In this document: piece after piece, positions 1 through 6,935 of the stretch
Position numbering within the stretch: the first letter of the stretch is position 1
How the letters are laid out: each line of letters begins with the position of its first letter
Position numbers and translations under genes: made by a program
Assembly (NCBI GenBank): GCA_036555065.1
Contig: DATBLZ010000045.1
Span: 1 to 14,694, forward strand
Reading direction: 5' to 3'
From: DATBLZ01 sp036555065
GTDB taxonomy: Bacteria; Pseudomonadota; Gammaproteobacteria; Steroidobacterales; Rariloculaceae
Length of the DNA: 14,694 nt
Notes under the pieces: model-generated
Database searches by the model: none
What the model was told of the DNA's origin: nothing
Seen by the model: only the letters and a program-made list of their open reading frames with translations

Positions 1-1074
1 GCCGCGTTTCTGCTATTTGGCATCTTGCACGGCGTCACGGCGACGTTCGACGATATCGTCGCGCAGATCGGCGAGGAGCGGCTCCGAACGATGAGTCGCG
101 TGAACCTGCTCGAGCCCGTGCCGCTTGCGTATCTCCCGCAGATCGAGCAAGTGCCTGGCGTAAAGAACGTCGCTTACTACAGCATCTTCTTCGGCTACTA
201 CCGAGAGCCCACGGACGATATCGGTATCGGTGCAATCAGCGCCGAGCGATTCTTCAAGGCGTTTCCCGAGCTCGTGATTCCCGAGGATCAGCGTGCTGCG
301 ATGTTGCGGACGCGCACCGGAGCCATCGTCGGCAAGGATCTCGCCGAAGAGCACGGCTGGAAGATAGGCGACCGCGTGCCGCTGCGCTCGAACCGCGATA
401 CGCGCAAGGATGGCCTGGAAGATTGGACTTTCGACATCGTCGGCATGTACCAATTCGAGGATGAGGTATTTCCGGCCGACGAATTCTGGATCAACTACGA
501 CTATTACGACGAGGCCCGCACGTTCGGCAACGGCACCGTGAACTTTTACTTCGAGGTCATCGAAGATCCGAACCGCGCAGCGGCCGTCTCGGAGGCGATC
601 GATGGGCTGTTCGTGAATTCGTCGAATCAAACCCAGACGATGAGCGAGAAGGAATGGGTGCGCACCCAGATCAATCAGATCGGCAATATCGAGTTCTTCG
701 TTAACGCGATCATCGGCGCCGTAATGACGACGCTCCTATTCTTGACGGGCATCATCATGTGGCAGTCGATTCGCGAACGCATTCCGGAGCTCGCTGTGCT
801 CAAGACCTACGGCTTCCGCGACGGCACCTTGATCACGCTCGTCTGCGTCGAGTCGTTGATTCTCTGCGGCGCAGCCGCCGTCGTCGGCCTCGGGCTCGCA
901 AGCACGGTGCTGCCGAGCATTTTCAAGAGTCTCGGCGCGCCCGCACTGCCGACGCCGCTCACGATCATACTGACGGGCTCCGTCGCGGCCGTCATTCTCG
1001 CGCTCGTGAGCGCGGCCACGCCGGTTTGGCTCGTCCGCAAGCTCAACGTCGTCGATGCGCTCGCCGGGCGCTGA
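1..1074 (+). CDS. ABC transporter permease, FtsX/MacB type (5' partial)
   Basis: This is an inner-membrane permease subunit of an ABC transporter of the MacB/FtsX type, which usually works with a separate ATPase to move lipids, lipoproteins or small molecules out of the inner membrane. The frame is open from base 1, starting inside a hydrophobic stretch (AAFLLFGI), so the true start and most of the first membrane helix lie upstream. A long periplasmic domain follows (about the first 225 visible residues). Three hydrophobic segments fill the C-terminal third. Between the first two sits the family-typical cytoplasmic motif IRERIPELAVLKTYGF, and the protein ends in a basic tail, VRKLNVVDALAGR. 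The stop lies 11 bp before the next permease gene, so the two are co-transcribed and probably form a heterodimer. No ATP-binding subunit is in the window. The family is clear; the substrate is unknown. Confidence 0.9.
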   Translation, partial: AAFLLFGILHGVTATFDDIVAQIGEERLRTMSRVNLLEPVPLAYLPQIEQVPGVKNVAYYSIFFGYYREPTDDIGIGAISAERFFKAFPELVIPEDQRAAMLRTRTGAIVGKDLAEEHGWKIGDRVPLRSNRDTRKDGLEDWTFDIVGMYQFEDEVFPADEFWINYDYYDEARTFGNGTVNFYFEVIEDPNRAAAVSEAIDGLFVNSSNQTQTMSEKEWVRTQINQIGNIEFFVNAIIGAVMTTLLFLTGIIMWQSIRERIPELAVLKTYGFRDGTLITLVCVESLILCGAAAVVGLGLASTVLPSIFKSLGAPALPTPLTIILTGSVAAVILALVSAATPVWLVRKLNVVDALAGR

Positions 1075-1085
1075 GGATTCAGCTC

Positions 1086-2267
1086 ATGACCGTACTCAGA
1101 CAAATTTCTGCCGTCACCAACATGAACTTGCGGAGCTTGCCGCAGCGGCTGTGGACTTCGACCGTCATCGTCGTCGGCATTGCGGGTGTCGTCGGCGTGC
1201 TGGTTTCGGTGCTCGCGATGGGCACCGGGTTCACGAACGCGATGACCTCGACCGGGCGACCGGCCTATGCGATCGTGCTCCGCAGCGGGGCGACGAACGA
1301 GGTAGGAAGCTCGCTCGCCGTCGATGCGGCCCAGACGATCATGGATGCACCGGGCATCGCGCGCTTGCCCGACGGCAAGCCCGCGGCGTCCCCGGAGATG
1401 TTCGTGTCCGTCAACATGCTGCGCAAGGCGGACAACGGCCGGGCCGGGATCGTGGTTCGCGGCGTGGCACCAGGGGGTCTGGCGATACGTCCGGAGATCC
1501 GGATCACCGAGGGCCGAATGTTCCAGCCGGGCTTGCGCGAGCTCATCGCCGGCCGCGGCGCGCAAACGGAGTTCGCGGGGCTCGCAGTCGGTGACGAGGT
1601 CATGCTCCGCGACGGCCCGTGGACGGTTGTCGGAACTTTCTCGGCCGCAGGCACCGCCGAGGAATCGACGCTCCTCACGGACTCGAATACGTTGATGTCC
1701 GCGTATCTGCGCAACGTCTACAACAGCGTGCGAATCAAGCTCGAGTCTGCGGAGGCCTACGAGGGCTTCCGCGACGCGTTGACGACGAACCCGACTTTGT
1801 CGGTCAACGTGATGACCGAGCAGGAGTACTATCGGCAGGCTGCCCAAAACGTCGACACTCTGTTCTCCGTGATCACCTACGTCGTAGGTGTCATCATGGC
1901 CGTGGGGGCCGTCTTCGCGGCGCTTAACATGATGTATTCCGCCGTGAGCGCTCGCAGCGTCGAAATCGCGACGTTGCGCGCGATCGGGTTCGGCGCAGGC
2001 GGCGTCGTCGCCTCGGTCCTCGCCGAAGCGTTCGTGCTCGCCGTGATCGGCGCCGGCATCGGCGCCGCGATCGCGATGCTATTGTTCAACGGCAACACCG
2101 TTAGCCTCGGCGGCACCGTCGGTTCGCTCGTGACCGAGATGAGAGTGACTCCGGCCTTGGTGGGCGCAGGCATCGGATTGGCGTGCTTCGTGGGCTTGCT
2201 CGGCGGGCTCTTTCCCGCCATACGCGCCGCGCGTCTTCCCGTCGCGACCGCGCTACGCGCGATATAG
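1086..2267 (+). CDS. ABC transporter permease, FtsX/MacB type
   Basis: Second permease of the pair, 393 residues, with the same architecture as its upstream neighbour. There is one N-terminal membrane helix (about residues 25-47), then a periplasmic MacB-like domain (about 50-255). Three C-terminal helices follow (about 260-282, 306-334 and 357-378). The FtsX coupling motif SARSVEIATLRAIGF lies at 288-302, and the C-terminus FPAIRAARLPVATALRAI is typical of MacB-type permeases. The ATG at 1086 is preceded by TGAGGA at 1072-1077, so the ribosome site overlaps the stop codon of the first permease and translation is probably coupled. The stop lies two bases from the stop of the convergent gene on the other strand. 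Family assignment is firm; cargo is not determinable. The ATPase and any periplasmic adaptor are expected upstream. Confidence 0.92.
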   Translation: MTVLRQISAVTNMNLRSLPQRLWTSTVIVVGIAGVVGVLVSVLAMGTGFTNAMTSTGRPAYAIVLRSGATNEVGSSLAVDAAQTIMDAPGIARLPDGKPAASPEMFVSVNMLRKADNGRAGIVVRGVAPGGLAIRPEIRITEGRMFQPGLRELIAGRGAQTEFAGLAVGDEVMLRDGPWTVVGTFSAAGTAEESTLLTDSNTLMSAYLRNVYNSVRIKLESAEAYEGFRDALTTNPTLSVNVMTEQEYYRQAAQNVDTLFSVITYVVGVIMAVGAVFAALNMMYSAVSARSVEIATLRAIGFGAGGVVASVLAEAFVLAVIGAGIGAAIAMLLFNGNTVSLGGTVGSLVTEMRVTPALVGAGIGLACFVGLLGGLFPAIRAARLPVATALRAI

Positions 2268-2269
2268 CT

Positions 2270-3220
2270 CTATTTCGATTGCGCATCGAGGTGCGCGCAG
2301 CTCAATCGCACTTTCGCAGCAGCTTCCGGCTGCCCGGCAGCTTCGAGGTCGCGGGCTAGCTGCTCACCGAAAGCGCGAGCCGGACGTACGCTCGCCCATC
2401 GCGTCATCTCGAAGTACATCCATTGCCGCGCCGCCAATGGGTCGCTCTCCGACGCGACGTATTGGTTTATGTACGCGAACGCGCTCTCGAGGTTGCCACG
2501 CGACGCAACACCATACGCGTGATCGAGCGCGCGAGTACGTATGCGCTGTAGCCGCTCGAGCTCACGAGCGAGCTTTGCTTCCGGCGATTTTGGCGCATGC
2601 ACCCCGAGCACGACGCGCTTCGCGTACACGACGAAGCCGATCGAGTAAGCGAGCCAAAACGCGGCGTACGAGGCGACGAGGAACTCCACGAACCCGAGCC
2701 GCCGAAACGCAAGCGCGACGAGCACAACGACGGCGACGCACGCGAGGGCGAGACCGATATAGGGCAGGCCGACACCGATCACGGCGCGCAGTAGGTTCAG
2801 CGGGTGGAGTGAGCGCAGCGGGTCGCGCGTCACGGCCAGCAGCGCGACCGAGGCCGGCGCGACGGCAGTCGCGGCCGCTGCAAAAGCCCACGCGAGCTCT
2901 AGGCCGGCGACGGTCTCCAACAACTTGAACACGGCGACAACCGCAGTGAGCTCGAGCAGCAAAACGACCCCGAGTTGACTGCGCAGCGTGGCAACGGTGT
3001 CGAGCGAGAACACGGCCCAGCCCTCGCCGATCGCACGTTGCTCGATGATCTCGATGAGGTAGTTCGCCGTCGCCCAGACGACGATCGCAATCGTCAAATA
3101 CGCGAACGGGAAACCGGTTTCGAGCGCAACGACAGAGATCTTGAGAATCACGGCCGAAGCGAGCGCGCCGAGCAACGCCGAAGGCGACAACCACTCTTCG
3201 AGCCGGACCATGAGCGACAT
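2270..3220 (-). CDS. unrecognised multi-pass membrane protein
   Basis: I do not recognise the family. The 316-residue product has about six hydrophobic segments (roughly residues 15-33, 38-58, 83-103, 108-130, 145-172 and 178-202). A charged, probably cytoplasmic C-terminal domain of about 110 residues follows. Its helical pattern (repeated Ala/Glu/Arg spacing, LARELERLQRIRTRALDHAYG and a QWMYFEMTRW segment) resembles a TPR-like helical bundle, but no repeat consensus is exact. There are two close ATG starts, at 3220 and 3211, and neither has a strong Shine-Dalgarno, so the exact start is uncertain by three codons. The gene converges with the ABC permease pair (two bases between stops) and diverges from ligA, so it is probably its own transcription unit. 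It is a convincing gene: it uses the same codon style as its neighbours and the opposite frames are Arg-rich shadows. Confidence 0.75.
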   Translation of the reverse strand: MSLMVRLEEWLSPSALLGALASAVILKISVVALETGFPFAYLTIAIVVWATANYLIEIIEQRAIGEGWAVFSLDTVATLRSQLGVVLLLELTAVVAVFKLLETVAGLELAWAFAAAATAVAPASVALLAVTRDPLRSLHPLNLLRAVIGVGLPYIGLALACVAVVVLVALAFRRLGFVEFLVASYAAFWLAYSIGFVVYAKRVVLGVHAPKSPEAKLARELERLQRIRTRALDHAYGVASRGNLESAFAYINQYVASESDPLAARQWMYFEMTRWASVRPARAFGEQLARDLEAAGQPEAAAKVRLSCAHLDAQSK

Positions 3221-3298
3221 TGATACGTATATTCCGCAGGCAGCGCAAACAGCGAGGCGGAGCTAGACTATTTTTATCGCTGAGGAGCGCGCAAGCTC
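3221..3298. promoter_or_regulatory. divergent intergenic region upstream of ligA
   Basis: This 78-bp gap separates the start codons of the membrane-protein gene (leftward) and ligA (rightward), so it must carry promoters for both. An A/T-rich run, TAGACTATTTTTAT (3264-3277), stands out in an otherwise GC-rich stretch and could serve as the -10 region for ligA, followed by the ligA ribosome site GAGGAG at 3282-3287. No well-spaced -35 box is visible for either direction, so the exact elements are not assigned. Confidence 0.3.
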
Positions 3299-3655
3299 AT
3301 GGCCACAGCGCAGAAGCCCAGTCAGGACATCCCGGGAACCGTCATCTTCGACGGCAAGCTCGCGATCAGGGGATATGCACTGAACAAAATGTGCTATTCC
3401 TTCAATGAGGCTGCAAACCGAAAGGCCTTCCTCGAGAACGAAGACGCCTACTGCGCGAAGTTCGGCCTCGACGCGGAGCAGCGCGATGCGATTCGACGTC
3501 GCGATGTCCTCGGGCTCATCGCCGTGGGCGGCAATGTCTATTACCTCGCGAAATTCACGGGAATCTTCGGCTTGAACGTCCAAGATATCGGCGCGCAGCA
3601 GACCGGCATGAGCGTCGAAGCCTTCAAGGCCAAGCTCAAAGCCGCGGGAAGCTAA
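3299..3655 (+). CDS. ligA: protocatechuate 4,5-dioxygenase, alpha subunit
   Basis: Small (alpha) subunit of an extradiol aromatic-ring dioxygenase of the LigAB type, which cleaves protocatechuate between C4 and C5 to 4-carboxy-2-hydroxymuconate-6-semialdehyde in the cytoplasm. The 118-residue protein shows the family's hallmarks: DIPGT near the N-terminus (10-14), GYALNKMCYSF (25-35), and GGNVYYLAKF (77-86) followed by TGMSVEAF (102-109). By recall it is about 20 residues shorter than Sphingobium LigA, mostly at the N- and C-termini. The ATG is preceded by GAGGAG at 3282-3287. The stop is three bases before the beta-subunit start, which is the expected translationally coupled layout. The alpha subunit closes the active site over the iron held by the beta subunit. 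Assignment to a protocatechuate rather than a related catechol substrate rests on family and pairing only. Confidence 0.9.
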   Translation: MATAQKPSQDIPGTVIFDGKLAIRGYALNKMCYSFNEAANRKAFLENEDAYCAKFGLDAEQRDAIRRRDVLGLIAVGGNVYYLAKFTGIFGLNVQDIGAQQTGMSVEAFKAKLKAAGS

Positions 3656-3658
3656 GGC

Positions 3659-4501
3659 ATGGCGCGCATCGTCGGCGGCATATGCACGTCCCATATTCCG
3701 GCGATCGGCGCAGCGATCGCGCGCGGCACGCAAAACGACGCATACTGGCAACCGTTCTTCGCGGGCTACCCGCCGGTTCGCGAGTGGCTCGCCGAAGTCA
3801 AACCTGATATCGCCGTGATGATCTACAACGATCACGGGCTCAACTTCTTCCTCGACAAGCTGCCGACGTTCGCCATCGGCGCGGCTCCCGAATATCGGAA
3901 CGCCGACGAAGGGTGGGGGTTGCCGACGCTCGCCCCTTACCCCGGTGATCCACAGCTCTCGTGGCACGTGATCGAGTCCGTCGTCGCCGCCGAGTTCGAC
4001 GTCACGAGCTGCCAGGAAATGCTCGTCGACCACGCGTTCACGGTGCCGCTGGCTCTGCTGTGGCCGGACCGCTCGCAGATGCGCGTCAAAACGCTCCCGA
4101 TCGCCATCAACACCGTGCAACACCCGTTGCCAACGCCATTGCGGTGTTACAAGTTCGGCGCAGCGATCGGCCGCGCTCTCGCGTCCTATCCAAAGGACAT
4201 CGACGTCGTCGTCATCGGGACAGGCGGCTTATCGCATCAGCTCGATGGGCAGCGCGCGGGATTCATCAACAAGGAATTCGACCTCATGTGTCTTGATGCG
4301 ATCGTCAGCGATCCGCGAGCGCTGACGAACTACTCGATTCACGAGCTCGTCGAGCTTGCAGGAACGCAAGGTGTCGAGCTCATCAATTGGCTCGTCATGC
4401 GCGGCGCGCTCACGGGCAAGGTCACGAAGCTCCACAGCCACTACCACATCCCTGTCTCGAACACGGCCGCGGGCCTGTTGCTGCTCGAAAACGCTGCCTA
4501 G
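3659..4501 (+). CDS. ligB: protocatechuate 4,5-dioxygenase, beta (catalytic) subunit
   Basis: Catalytic subunit of the LigAB extradiol dioxygenase, 280 residues. All four key residues of the class III family are in place. The Fe(II) ligands are His12 (TSHIPA), His59 (NDHG) and Glu240 (GVELINW), and the catalytic base is His193 (GTGGLSHQL). These correspond to His12, His61, Glu242 and His195 of Sphingobium LigB as I recall it. Other family blocks are AIGAAI, DEGWG, TVPL, RAGFINKEFDL, MRGAL and the C-terminal HIPVSNTAAG. The Sphingobium enzyme is near 302 residues; here the C-terminal tail after the last core strand is missing, which does not touch the active site. It overlaps nothing and follows ligA by three bases. 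None of the later 4,5-cleavage enzymes (LigC, LigI, LigJ, LigK) are in the window. It should be functional; gallate or another catechol cannot be excluded as substrate. Confidence 0.93.
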   Translation: MARIVGGICTSHIPAIGAAIARGTQNDAYWQPFFAGYPPVREWLAEVKPDIAVMIYNDHGLNFFLDKLPTFAIGAAPEYRNADEGWGLPTLAPYPGDPQLSWHVIESVVAAEFDVTSCQEMLVDHAFTVPLALLWPDRSQMRVKTLPIAINTVQHPLPTPLRCYKFGAAIGRALASYPKDIDVVVIGTGGLSHQLDGQRAGFINKEFDLMCLDAIVSDPRALTNYSIHELVELAGTQGVELINWLVMRGALTGKVTKLHSHYHIPVSNTAAGLLLLENAA

Positions 4502-4514
4502 GCACGGCCCCCGT

Positions 4515-4520
4515 TAGAAT
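4515..4520 (+). promoter_or_regulatory. possible -10 box for the GST gene
   Basis: TAGAAT matches the sigma-70 -10 consensus at five of six positions and ends nine bases before the GST ATG, which would give a nearly leaderless transcript. No convincing -35 hexamer lies 16-18 bases upstream. The GST gene could equally be read through from ligB, which ends 28 bases before it. Confidence 0.25.
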
Positions 4521-4529
4521 GCTGTGGGC

Positions 4530-5258
4530 ATGGCCGCGAACCCCAGAGTCACGTTACGCTACTTCGACGCACGCGGTCGCGCGCAATTCATCCGGTACTA
4601 CTTGCTCGCGCGTAACATCGCATTCGAGGACGCGCGCGTCCCCTTGACCGCAGATTTCAGCGCGTGGCTCGCCATCCGCGAGGACCGCGCGAAGACCGGA
4701 CCGTTTCACAAGTTGCCCGTCCTCTATTGGGGCGACGCGGAGCTCGCCGAGACGGCAGTGATCGCCGACTTTCTGCATCGGATCACCGGTGATCACGATC
4801 GCCTGTCGACGTCCGGAAACTTGCGTCACGCGATGCTCATCTCGAGCCTGTATGTCGACCTTATGCTGCCGATCGGGACGTTGATTTGGGCCGACATCGC
4901 CACTCCGGGCGCAGACTTGCCCGCGCTCGGAGCGCGCACGCTCGAGCGCTTGGAGCGCCATCTCGGCTACCTCGACGCGGCGCTGGCCGAGTGGCGCTGG
5001 CTCGAAGGCGCGAAATCGCGGCCAACCATGGTCGGCGACTGCATGCTCTGGGAAGAGCTCGACGTCTTGCACTTCGTCTTCGGCGAGCGTGTCGCGCTCG
5101 CGCGCTACCCGACGCTCGCGCAGTTCTATCGCGACTGCGAAGCGCGCCCGGTATTCGAGGCGTTGCTCGCGAAGCACCCGTGCCAAATCACGGGCAGGCC
5201 GGCCGAGGCCCAAGCGCTCGCGGCCCTTCGCCGAGCCCTCGCGCCGCGACCTCAGTAG
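4530..5258 (+). CDS. glutathione S-transferase, sigma-like N-terminal fold
   Basis: Cytosolic glutathione S-transferase of 242 residues. The N-terminal thioredoxin-like domain (about 6-84) opens with TLRYFDARGRAQFIRYYL, closely resembling the YF-x-x-RGRAE-x-x-R signature of sigma/pi/mu-class enzymes. It has a candidate catalytic Tyr11, the cis-proline motif KLPVL (Pro63), and Glu74-Thr75 in the place of the usual glutathione-binding Gln/Glu-Ser pair. An all-helical C-terminal domain (about 95-205) follows, then a short basic tail. I chose the ATG at 4530; a GTG two codons upstream (4524) is possible, and neither has a clear Shine-Dalgarno. Its position just behind ligAB suggests a role with aromatic compounds, for example isomerisation or thioether cleavage as in other aromatic-degradation GSTs, but that is inference. 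Its last 7 bases overlap the 3' end of the convergent cytochrome gene. Confidence 0.85.
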   Translation: MAANPRVTLRYFDARGRAQFIRYYLLARNIAFEDARVPLTADFSAWLAIREDRAKTGPFHKLPVLYWGDAELAETAVIADFLHRITGDHDRLSTSGNLRHAMLISSLYVDLMLPIGTLIWADIATPGADLPALGARTLERLERHLGYLDAALAEWRWLEGAKSRPTMVGDCMLWEELDVLHFVFGERVALARYPTLAQFYRDCEARPVFEALLAKHPCQITGRPAEAQALAALRRALAPRPQ

Positions 5259-6868
5259 CCGATCGTGCGGCCCGCAACCGCGAGCTCTTCCGAGGAGCTC
5301 GCGGCGCCGCCTGCGTAATAGCGCGCGAAGCGGTTCGTCTCGAGCGAATCGTAGGCCTCAAGATTCGCGGCCCATCTGAACCCGATCGCTTGATAAAGGA
5401 GCCGGACCTCGAAGGTCACGCTGCCCGAGCCGCGCGACAGCGGAATTCGATACTGCACGCGATCGCCGCCGCTGCCGAAGTCCTCGTCCTCGGCGGCGGC
5501 GCCGCGGATGGCGATATCGTCTCCGGCGCTGGCTTTATCGAAACCCGCCGGCAGAAGGCGATTGTCCTTTGCGTAACGAACGCCAGAGAGCAGACCCGTC
5601 GTAACGCGGCCGCCTGCATCGACGAGGATCGGCTCGTAGATCTGCACTTGGTCGGCGCTCTCGATCGCAGCGTAGTGAGGCTCGTAGGTCCCCGCATCGG
5701 AGTCGTTGTCGTTCCCGGCAATCGACCCGTCCGCGCGCAGCGCGCCGGATTCGAAAACGACGTGTCCGGTCGAGTCGGTGGCCTTGACGTGCAGCCAGAC
5801 GCGCCGCGACGGGTAGGCCGTCGGCAGCTTGTGCCCGGCGAGATTCGTTACGGCGACGTCGACAACGAGCTCTTGCCCGATTACGCGCGCCGACTCGATC
5901 GAGAGCCGTGCCGTCGAGGTCGAAAGATGCTCCCGCGTGCGCCGGATCAGAGTCTCGAATTCTTGAGGGAGCGCTTGAACGCCGAGCTCGCCGCGGTGCT
6001 TGTTGAGGAGCCCGAGCATGAACGTGTTGCCGCCGAGAAAGACGTGCTCGGAGAATTGCGGGCGCGGCTCGCCGAGCACCGAGCTGATCGCAGTCTCCTC
6101 CGGTAGCTCCGGCATGTGGCAGCTCTGGCAGCTGTTCGTCTCTCGATAGGCACTGTGAGCCCACTCGAGGTACGGTACTTGCTCTGCGAGCTCGCCGACC
6201 GCGTTGCCGTCTGCATCGAGAGCCTGCGTAAAGAGCGTATGGCACGTTGCGCACATTTCCGAGGCGCGGAGATGCGTGGATTCCTCGGGCTGGAAGCTGG
6301 TCGCCGACTGCATGATGTGCCTTCGTCCGGCGTCCACGGCATGCGGCCCATAGATAACGCGTTGTTCCGGCGGGGTCGTAGTGTCGACTTGAAAGCCGCC
6401 TTCGTAACTCGCGGGGTCGCCGAAATTCCCCGGCTGGATCTGATGACAAACGGTGCACGAAACACCGTCCGACGCGAGCGCATGCGGGGCGATGGTCAAG
6501 TCCGCGACATTGTCGAAAACCTTCCCTTGCGTGCCGCGCTGGGCTTCGGTGAAGCGATGCATCGGCATGTGGCACGTCGAGCACTTGTCCTCGATCGCTG
6601 CTCGGGCCACGGGATGATCCATGACCTCGCGTCGCACCGCCGCGTGCCAATAGGGGTCGCGCGCGGAGTTGGCCATCATCGACGCCCGCCACGAATAGCC
6701 GATCGACACATCCGCTCCGCTCGAGGAATGCAAGGTGCTGTGGCACGCGATGCACTGGTCGGAGGTCTGAAAGAATGCCGTAGCGAGCGCGGTTTGCGCA
6801 CTCGAATGCTGCGCCGCGCATGCAAGCGACAATACGATGATCGAAGCAAGAGTGATTCGCGTTCGCAT
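5252..6868 (-). CDS. secreted pentaheme cytochrome c
   Basis: Exported multiheme c-type cytochrome of 538 residues. The N-terminus is a Sec signal peptide (MRTRI..., hydrophobic 7-19, probable cleavage after SSA near residue 24). Five CxxCH heme-attachment motifs follow: CIACH (39-43), CSTCH (96-100), CTVCH (138-142), CATCH (206-210) and CQSCH (247-251), all in the first half. The spacing resembles cytochrome c554-type multiheme proteins, and additional histidines between motifs (for example His75, His85, His129, His176) are available as axial ligands. From about residue 300 there is a heme-free, beta-rich domain beginning VVDVAVTNLAGHKLPTAYPS, with several Asp/Asn-rich loops. The role is periplasmic or surface electron transfer; whether it is also an enzyme cannot be told. 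It is transcribed divergently from the cytochrome-barrel gene across 67 bp and converges on the GST gene with a 7-bp overlap. Confidence 0.88.
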   Translation of the reverse strand: MRTRITLASIIVLSLACAAQHSSAQTALATAFFQTSDQCIACHSTLHSSSGADVSIGYSWRASMMANSARDPYWHAAVRREVMDHPVARAAIEDKCSTCHMPMHRFTEAQRGTQGKVFDNVADLTIAPHALASDGVSCTVCHQIQPGNFGDPASYEGGFQVDTTTPPEQRVIYGPHAVDAGRRHIMQSATSFQPEESTHLRASEMCATCHTLFTQALDADGNAVGELAEQVPYLEWAHSAYRETNSCQSCHMPELPEETAISSVLGEPRPQFSEHVFLGGNTFMLGLLNKHRGELGVQALPQEFETLIRRTREHLSTSTARLSIESARVIGQELVVDVAVTNLAGHKLPTAYPSRRVWLHVKATDSTGHVVFESGALRADGSIAGNDNDSDAGTYEPHYAAIESADQVQIYEPILVDAGGRVTTGLLSGVRYAKDNRLLPAGFDKASAGDDIAIRGAAAEDEDFGSGGDRVQYRIPLSRGSGSVTFEVRLLYQAIGFRWAANLEAYDSLETNRFARYYAGGAASSSEELAVAGRTIGY

Positions 6869-6877
6869 ATCAGCTCG

Positions 6878-6905
6878 TTGAGAAGCTCGTCGTCGCCACT
6901 ATACT
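6878..6905 (+). promoter_or_regulatory. sigma-70-type promoter for the cytochrome-barrel gene
   Basis: TTGAGA (6878-6883, five of six matches to TTGACA) and TATACT (6900-6905, five of six to TATAAT) are separated by 16 bp. Transcription would begin near 6912, about 24 bases before the ATG at 6936. This is among the best promoter matches in the window and would drive the whole 6936-10644 rightward run. Confidence 0.6.
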
Positions 6906-6925
6906 TCGGAGCGAGCCAGCAGCAA
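6898..6925 (-). promoter_or_regulatory. possible sigma-70-type promoter for the pentaheme cytochrome gene
   Basis: Read on the minus strand, TTGCTG (6925-6920) and TATAGT (6903-6898) are separated by 16 bp. Transcription would begin near 6891, about 22 bases before the ATG at 6868. The -10 hexamer overlaps the -10 hexamer of the opposite promoter by four bases. The -35 box is a weaker match (three of six). Confidence 0.45.
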
Positions 6926-6935
6926 GCCGAGTCTC

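Noticed and set aside
807..1847. Minus-strand frame of 346 codons opposite the two ABC permeases
   Set aside because: Composition is Arg/His/Asp-rich, there is no plausible start region, and the plus-strand permeases are unmistakable.
2280..2297. TGCGCA repeated on both sides of a short loop near the end of the membrane-protein gene
   Set aside because: It is short, lies within coding sequence, has no T-run, and is expected by chance in DNA of this composition.
4886..6106. Long plus-strand frame (406 codons) running from the GST gene across the cytochrome gene
   Set aside because: It overlaps two recognised genes in other frames, is Arg/Ala-rich and matches no family; a shadow frame. The same applies to 5535-6821 on the minus strand and 6116-7441 on the plus strand.
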